This document shows positions 6,080-9,940 of a stretch of DNA of 9,940 bases, one piece after another. Under the pieces are notes generated by a model. It did no database searches. It was not told the origin of the DNA and saw nothing but the letters and a program-made list of their open reading frames with translations. The stretch lies in NCBI GenBank assembly GCA_016716765.1, contig JADJVA010000016.1:1-9940 (forward strand). Reading direction: 5' to 3'. A program made the translations under genes and the position numbers. The DNA is from Bdellovibrionales bacterium (GTDB lineage: Bacteria > Bdellovibrionota > Bdellovibrionia > Bdellovibrionales > UBA1609). Within the stretch, counting starts at the first letter, position 1. Every line of letters starts with the position of its first letter.

Positions 6080-6493
6080 TCATTGCATCGAAAAAGAGCA
6101 TCTCCCTGATAAAATGAGAGCTAAATCTTCACCTGTCATTAAGATTATTCTGGGAGAATCACCTGAAAACTTAATTACCGCATTCTCGTCGAAACCGTTT
6201 GCAGACAAGAATAGACCCCGTGTACTCTGGGCCTTACCTCTTATTTTTCCATCAAACACAGATAAATCCTTTTGCTTGATAACTCCATCTTCCCACTTCG
6301 ACTCAATCAAGTAGTCGAATTTATCAAACCGAAAGTGACCGTCGATTTGCTCGCCATCTGGCGTCTTATAGGGCCTGGAATATTCAAGCTCACTCAGCTG
6401 AAGCAAATCACAAAAAAGGTCTTCTAGCTTGTATCCTCGCTGTTGTGGGGTATATTCGGAGCCGGTGGTGAGAGAAATAAACTGAGAATTCAA
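6080..6493 (-). CDS. Mrr-like endonuclease catalytic fragment
   Basis: This is the longest uninterrupted piece of the endonuclease gene, 137 codons read from TTG at 6493. YTPQQRGYKLEDLFCDLLQL (14-33) is the domain's opening helix. The PD-(D/E)XK active site is visible as EQIDGHF with Asp51 and YLIESKW with Glu64 and Lys66. KIRGKAQSTRGLFLSANGF (83-101) and PRIILMTGEDLALIL (114-128) complete the Mrr-type fold. The TTG has no evident ribosome-binding site and overlaps the end of the upstream frame by four bases, so this is probably not an independent gene. The last residues RCSFSMQ are out of frame relative to the family. Confidence 0.75.
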   Translation of the reverse strand: MNSQFISLTTGSEYTPQQRGYKLEDLFCDLLQLSELEYSRPYKTPDGEQIDGHFRFDKFDYLIESKWEDGVIKQKDLSVFDGKIRGKAQSTRGLFLSANGFDENAVIKFSGDSPRIILMTGEDLALILSGRCSFSMQ

Positions 6494-6561
6494 ACCTTCA
6501 AGTTTCTTCGTCTGCGATTTGTTTTCATCAATTTGTGTGCATAGGCTTTCTCGATTTTTCC

Positions 6562-6611
6562 CGCTCTCGCTTTTCTATTTCTTTCTCGCTCTCGCTTTTC
6601 TATTTCTTTCT
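6562..6611. repeat. 25-bp perfect tandem duplication inside the endonuclease gene
   Basis: The unit beginning CGCTCTCGCTTTTC occurs at 6562-6586 and again, identically, at 6587-6611. Since 25 is not a multiple of three, it shifts the frame of the endonuclease. Removing one copy and one A/T from the five-base run at 6555-6559 joins EKEIEKRERE to NRESLCTQIDENKSQTKKLE in a single frame. Confidence 0.9.
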
Positions 6612-6978
6612 CGATTGGGTCAGAGCCTACCATTTCGCGGAATTCTGACAATAGCTGCTTAGCTTTTTTAGTATCCAACGCATCTTTGTCTACAGCACCA
6701 CGTAGACGAAAAAATTGGAAATCAAATTGTTGATGGTATCAACATCACCAGAATCCTCTAGATACTCTAGAATTTTCCTCATCGCCTGGTATTTGTTGAA
6801 CGATTCTCTTGGGTACCTGTCTCGGAGTCTCTTTGATACCCCGCTACTATCTAAAAAACTATAAAAGCTGTTCCAATACCAAAAGCAAGCTCCTGACAAT
6901 GATATCATCGCCTCTTTTAGCTCGTAATTAATCTTCTTGCTTGCCAACTTCTAAGATACCTTCAGACTTACTTGGAGA

Positions 6979-7046
6979 ACATAACGTAGAAGTCACCGGC
7001 GCTGCGCAGCTTTATCGCGCAGCGTCCGTGGACTGCCGGGTTAGAC
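6979..7046 (-). other. attC site after the restriction-modification cassette, 68 bp
   Basis: On the minus strand, R'' GTCTAAC (7046-7040) is followed by CCGGCAGTCCACGG and a GCTGCGCGATAAAGCTGCGC central hairpin. CCGGTGACTTCTAC and R' GTTATGT (6985-6979) close the site. The endonuclease gene of the next cassette starts 32 bp further on, and the restriction gene of the preceding cassette ends 29 bp before R''. Confidence 0.85.
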
Positions 7047-7074
7047 CCTGATTGGGGGCCAATAGCACCAAGTT

Positions 7075-7518
7075 CTACCCTGCTTCAAATTGTTCAATAC
7101 GAAACTGAATAAGCCACTTGAGTTTCGACTTGTCGCCGGCAAGATATGCCTTTAGGATTTCCACCAACTCTGGAACTCGCCCGATCGAAACAACATAGTC
7201 GAAGACCTTTGCCATAACAATCAACGTCTCTTTCGTCCACGGTCCGTCAACAACCAGAACAGCAAGCAGGTCCGGGTTGTGGCCCTTCCAATTGATCGCC
7301 GAAAACATTTTGTCTTTTGCGTACAAAGAGGCATGTCGAGAAGAGGACTTGCGGACCTCGATAAAGGCCAATGGAGCATCTGCGCTAGGGAGGACAAAGT
7401 CCGCTCTAAAGTCGTAAATGACTCCGGTGAGAGATGAATATTCCTCTTCGCGCTGAAATGGAACCGTCTGATCTGCTAATGCGCTTGCGACAATAGATTC
7501 CCAAAAGAACGCGGCCAA
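7075..7518 (-). CDS. Restriction endonuclease-like C-terminal fragment with PD-(D/E)XK-type motif
   Basis: An uninterrupted 147-codon stretch ends at TAG 7077-7075. The putative active site is YDFRADFVL (Asp40) and AFIEVRKSSSR (Glu54, with Arg56/Lys57 rather than a plain E-x-K). It is followed by YAKDKMFSAINWKG and the strand DLLAVLVVDGPW. The C-terminal 50 residues are helical (PELVEILKAYL, LKWLIQFRIEQF). TTG at 7518 has no ribosome-binding site and lies directly after the upstream TAG in the same frame, so this is most likely the end of the larger gene rather than a separate one. The displaced Lys could be a natural variant or a local sequence error. Confidence 0.6.
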   Translation of the reverse strand: MAAFFWESIVASALADQTVPFQREEEYSSLTGVIYDFRADFVLPSADAPLAFIEVRKSSSRHASLYAKDKMFSAINWKGHNPDLLAVLVVDGPWTKETLIVMAKVFDYVVSIGRVPELVEILKAYLAGDKSKLKWLIQFRIEQFEAG

Positions 7519-7890
7519 CTAGATCGCGAACAATTTCCTAAGCGTTGATTCGAGACGCTGAAGAATTTCGCCTTTATTCACCGTCTTCGGGTCTACTCGC
7601 TCACTCAGTAAAGTTGCCAGCCTCAGGGCTGCGGGCTTAGAAATGGAGTTATCAGAAACCGACCCGACAAGCTCCTTCAGTTTTGACTTGCTGAATATCC
7701 CAGCCAAGTGCTGTAACAGCGGAAGGAGGTAGGGATTCTTCTGAATGAATACCGGATCAAATTCGGTGAACCCGTTAGATATTTTGTCCACGCTATTTAG
7801 AAACGTCGATCCCAACTCGCGTATGTGCCGATATACCTCAGTTGTAATTGCGGTTTCCAAGTCAAAAGGAATTGCGGATCTTGCTTCCAT
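7519..7890 (-). CDS. Restriction endonuclease N-terminal/middle fragment
   Basis: A 123-codon frame carries the helical region preceding the nuclease core: DLETAITTEVYRHIRELGST, then FLNSVDKISNGFTEFDPVF, IQKNPYLLPLLQHLAGIF and ALRLATLLSERVDPKTVNKG. No enzymatic motif is visible in it. The first residues MEARSAIPF are read in a frame that does not match the upstream segment EWKQDPQF, so the start at 7890 is probably an artefact of a shift near 7875. The last residues RKLFAI before TAG are also off-frame. Judged with its neighbours it is the central part of the restriction gene. Confidence 0.55.
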   Translation of the reverse strand: MEARSAIPFDLETAITTEVYRHIRELGSTFLNSVDKISNGFTEFDPVFIQKNPYLLPLLQHLAGIFSKSKLKELVGSVSDNSISKPAALRLATLLSERVDPKTVNKGEILQRLESTLRKLFAI

Positions 7891-8099
7891 TCATCAACGG
7901 CTTGAGCGGCCGTAACATTGAACTGGCGAATGCCAAGACCAGCAGAAGAATTACGATCAATCGCTGGTCGGCAAGATGCTGTTCCTCGACTATCGAAAGG
8001 CCGTGCGTTTCGCGGGTGAGCTTGAGATATGCGTCAATGCATTTTCGATTTCGGCATCAGCAATCTGATAGAGGGTTATGTTGTTGTCATTGCTCTGAG

Positions 8100-8892
8100 T
8101 TACCGATTCGCTTGAATGTGATATTCACCAAGCCCTTCTTGGGCGCCTTCGTTTTTCCAAAATCCATCGATGCCCTCTCTTGCGTACCAAAGTGCATTCG
8201 ATATTTTCAAAGCAAATTTCCTCAAGAATACGACTGAGTATCTGAGGTGCTTGATATGTATGCCATATAAGTGCGGAGTCAGCAACCACGATGTGGATTG
8301 GCGCTCCATGACGCATTACACGAAAACACTCGCGAAGCACTCTGACCATTTGAGCAAAGTATGGATAGACGAGAAAGTCATACTCCTTCTTTCCCGCTCT
8401 CTCGGTGCGTTTCTCGCCAAGCGCACAAACAACTTGGTCTAGCTCGTCGTGTACGACTGAAGGTATTTCGATTCGATATTCCTGTTGTAGGTGCCTGTGC
8501 CCTTTTAGTGCCGTCGTGGTATTAACGATCAGGCGACTGCGCACTTTATCAGTAATTTCGCCCCAAGAGGATGCCATCCCCCAAAAGTACAATTGCATCC
8601 GAGTCATTTCCGCATAGTCAAAGTTATTGAGGTACGGTGGCGACGTCACGACGATAGATACGGAACCGTCCTCTAGCTCCGGCATAGCTTCAGAAGACTT
8701 TCCAAATAGTTGAGACCTGTGCGCCAAATGTAAATCGCCAAGCGACATAAGGTCAGTACGAATCATGTCGCAACTAAAGACGCGGCTTCTCTTGGCGAGT
8801 GAGCTCGCTTCTTTGAAGTTGAGCCTTGTAAATCCCATCAGTAGCCGAATGTGAGCTACGCTCCAATGTCTTGGAGAGCACCATGAAAGCAA
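8100..8892 (-). CDS. DNA methyltransferase, C-terminal part (TSPPY motif)
   Basis: Second half of an amino-methyltransferase (N6-adenine or N4-cytosine). The family-like sequence begins at DMIRTDLMSLGDLHLAHRSQ and contains the catalytic motif VTSPPYLNNFDYAEMTRMQL, with TSPPY encoded at 8646-8632. YPYFAQMVRVLRECFRVMRH, PIHIVVADSALIWHTY and LVRKRGHRWILEKR follow. The first 40 codons from 8892 are off-frame; the missing bridge is read in the third frame as SKKRAHSPREAASLVAT. Near 8160 one more shift is needed to reach the usual ending GLGEYHIQANR at TAA 8102-8100; without it the frame stops at 8125. The product would methylate host DNA to protect it from the partner nuclease encoded 9 bp downstream. 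Confidence 0.8.
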
Positions 8893-9439
8893 GAGGATCG
8901 TTCACGAGAGATAGCGCAGCAAAGGGGACTCGCGCGCCCCAAGTAGCTAGTGTAAGGACGCTCTCTGGAAATAGCTTTTCGAGGAATATCTTTTGTGTTT
9001 CCCCGAGCAAAGAAATCGATGCGGGTTTTTCTAGACCAACGACTATTGCGTCTTCAATCTCATCAATTCGGTGAAGGGCTCCAAGCCCGGACAGTTTTGC
9101 TCGACAGATTCTTTCGAAAAATGGGTGTGCCTCATATCCGACGGCATCAATACCTTGAGTTACGGCCTCCAGAGGGGCCGTGCCACAACCTGCGAAAGGG
9201 TCAAGTAGCAGGGCGGGACGACGATCTGCTAATGAAATCCGACACACGTTGTCGACAAATTCTGGAGAGAACCCCGCAATGAAGTTGAACCAACGGTGGA
9301 TCGGGTGGTTCGCTGTCGTCGTATTTGTTGGGAGACGTTCCGCGCTAATTCGCGGAGTAGCCGGTTTCCGTATGGCTACCTTAGCGGTATTGGGGAATAG
9401 GTGCATCTGATTGTGGTCTGCGTGGATTGCTTTTCTCAT
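8774..9439 (-). CDS. DNA methyltransferase, N-terminal part (SAM-binding motif I)
   Basis: First half of the same methyltransferase, start ATG 9439. ANHPIHRWFNFIAGFSPEFV (43-62) precedes the S-adenosylmethionine motif LLLDPFAGCGTAPLEAV (77-93; DPFAGCGT encoded at 9202-9179) and the acidic Glu of AVGYEAHPFF. Family-like sequence continues to HSATDGIYK (about residue 204), after which the frame is lost and ends at 8774. Motif I comes before TSPPY, the order of alpha/gamma-type amino-methyltransferases. Repaired, the enzyme is about 445 residues. At least three single-base shifts (near 8815, 8768 and 8160) are needed. The ATG lies 43 bp after the upstream attC R', so this is the first gene of its cassette. 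Confidence 0.8.
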   Translation of the reverse strand: MRKAIHADHNQMHLFPNTAKVAIRKPATPRISAERLPTNTTTANHPIHRWFNFIAGFSPEFVDNVCRISLADRRPALLLDPFAGCGTAPLEAVTQGIDAVGYEAHPFFERICRAKLSGLGALHRIDEIEDAIVVGLEKPASISLLGETQKIFLEKLFPESVLTLATWGARVPFAALSLVNDPLAFMVLSKTLERSSHSATDGIYKAQLQRSELTRQEKPRL

Positions 9440-9481
9440 TCGGTCATTCTACTTGGCGGCATGAGCTGCTGAAAGGCAATG

Positions 9482-9591
9482 GCCTAACGGGGCGGCGAAT
9501 AAGCCGCGAGGGCGGAAAAGCCGAAGGCTTTAACGGCCGATGTCGGCTTGATCCGCGTGGTTGTACGGTGCGAAGCGTCCGCGACAACTAA
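9482..9591 (-). other. Long attC site, truncated by an IS701-like element
   Basis: R' GTTAGGC is intact at 9488-9482. The body matches the long attC at 5815-6017 through the AAAGCCGAAGGCTTT hairpin and the GTGGTTGT arm up to about 9565, then diverges to CGAAGCGTCCGCGACAAC (9571-9588), which is found identically at 3791-3808. The sequence then meets the IS end at 9592. The R'' half should lie on the far side of the IS, outside the window. Confidence 0.75.
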
Positions 9592-9940
9592 TTCTACTTT
9601 GTCAGAACACCTGTCACTATTCGTTAAGTTGCTGTTTGCGATAGGCCGAATCGATGGCGGCCTGTCGTTTTCGGTGGCGGACTTCCATCTGGCGGAGGGA
9701 TCTCCCCAAGGTGGTATCCCGTCGGGGAAGGAACTGGTTCAACAACGCGCGGATATCCGTGCCACTCAGCAACGGTCGGGTCTGCTGATGCAGTTGACGC
9801 TCTTCCAATAGAAACAGCATGGCCATCATGACCAGCGTCATGTGATGGTGCCAGCCCCGCCAACCCCCGGACCTGGTAGTCGCCCAGCCCGACATCCTGT
9901 TTGCCCTTGTTGCAAGGCGCGTTCGATCAATAGCGCTGCC
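9592..9940 (-). mobile_element. IS701-like insertion sequence, copy 2 (partial)
   Basis: Starts with the same 15-bp terminal repeat as position 1 and follows copy 1 base for base apart from three apparent substitutions and five small indels in 349 bp; it runs off the window. It is in the same orientation as copy 1. CTAA precedes it, compatible with the YTAR target. It interrupts the attC at 9482-9591. Confidence 0.85.
9617..9940 (-). pseudogene. IS701-like transposase, C-terminal part, copy 2
   Basis: The C-terminus is in one clean frame here: HHHMTLVMMAMLFLLEERQL, then LLSGTDIRALLNQFLPRR and RKRQAAIDSAYRKQQLNE, ending at 9617. This region is frameshifted in copy 1 at the GGAG/GGGAG difference. 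Conversely, DYQVRG joins WRGW in frame in copy 1 but is broken here by an extra C in a run of five (about 9864-9868), and another indel affects the region of the catalytic Glu. The rest of the gene lies beyond the window. Confidence 0.75.

Larger units (their letters stand above)
6027..6947 (-). pseudogene. Mrr-like restriction endonuclease, broken by several frameshifts
   Basis: Three consecutive open frames (6947-6690, 6678-6490, 6493-6080) and a short tail read as one protein of about 290-300 residues. The N-terminal helical part starts at TTG 6947 (MASKKINYELKEAMISLSGA) and includes FNKYQAMRKILEYLED. After a shift at the six-A run 6709-6714 it continues FRLRGAVDKDALDTKKAKQL. After a 25-bp duplication and an extra base near 6555-6559 it enters TQIDENKSQTKKLEGLNSQF and the nuclease domain. 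A last shift near 6097 restores FFDAMKAKVEAIVRYG, ending at TGA 6029-6027, ten bases before attC. The whole resembles cassette- and defence-island-borne restriction endonucleases with a C-terminal Mrr-type fold. It cleaves DNA if functional; specificity is unknown. Confidence 0.75.
7075..8090 (-). pseudogene. Type II-like restriction endonuclease, broken by several frameshifts
   Basis: The gene follows the methyltransferase by 9 bp and ends just before attC, so it is the restriction partner by position. Read through shifts it gives a protein of about 335 residues. ATG 8090 opens MTTT, then ITLYQIADAEIENALTH, YLKLTRETHGLSIVEEQHLA, GIRQFNVTAAQAVDEWKQDP, and from 7875 a long clean frame. The in-frame TAG at 7521-7519 is bridged by the third frame, EIVRDLVGRV, which links LESTL to WESIVASALADQ. 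The stop is thus explained by one lost base near 7540 and one gained near 7505. The C-terminal part holds the probable PD-(D/E)XK core. I recognise no named enzyme; restriction function is inferred from context and fold. Confidence 0.65.

Noticed and set aside
5799..6314. Plus-strand open frame of 171 codons across 5815-6017
   Set aside because: It spans a palindromic attC, which is open on both strands, and then the antisense of the endonuclease gene. It has no family-like sequence.
8774..8892. Overlapping methyltransferase frames taken as two subunits
   Set aside because: The family-like residues in the overlap lie in a third frame (SKKRAHSPREAASLVAT), so the overlap comes from frameshifts rather than from two genes.

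Overview
The window is a stretch of an integron gene-cassette array. It has about eight cassettes, all encoded on the minus strand and each followed (at lower coordinate) by an attC recombination site. Three short sites have the classical GTTRRRY/RYYYAAC cores: 1941-2057, 2697-2755 and 6979-7046. Three long ones of about 200-240 bp (4482-4722, 5146-5349, 5815-6017) share a GC-rich body full of nested hairpins, and a fourth member of that family (9482-9591) is cut by an insertion sequence. Two further sites are degenerate (about 3290-3366 and 3734-3836). No integrase gene or attI site lies in the window. The cassette content and attC style suggest a chromosomal (sedentary) integron or array fragment of an environmental proteobacterium, probably gammaproteobacterial; I cannot name the genus.

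In the array's own reading direction (right to left) the order is: an IS701-like element inserted in an attC (9592-9940, cut by the window end); a DNA methyltransferase plus restriction endonuclease in one cassette (9439-7075); an Mrr/PD-(D/E)XK-type endonuclease (6947-6027); a GNAT acetyltransferase (5799-5376); a VOC/glyoxalase-like protein (5149-4733); a RimJ/RimL-like GNAT (4445-3831); a GIY-YIG nuclease-family protein (3733-3304); an NTF2-like (SgcJ/EcaC-type) lipoprotein (3253-2765); a second VOC-like protein (2660-2052); and the first 27 codons of a DUF4160 protein (1907-1824). That last gene is cut by the right end of an ISL3-family element, which is itself interrupted by a complete copy of the IS701-like element (1-1520). 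The two IS701-like copies are in direct orientation and bracket the 8.07-kb array segment.

Three or four of the eight cassettes encode DNA-acting enzymes (methyltransferase plus restriction enzyme, Mrr-like endonuclease, GIY-YIG nuclease). The array therefore looks like a store of candidate anti-phage or anti-plasmid genes next to small accessory enzymes (GNAT, VOC, lipoprotein).

An important caveat is that many genes are broken by single-base frameshifts, often in homopolymers, while the protein sequence between lesions remains family-like. The two IS copies differ by indels that each damage a different part of the same transposase. This pattern fits uncorrected long-read indel errors at least as well as real gene decay, so the broken genes are described both as read and as they would be if repaired.
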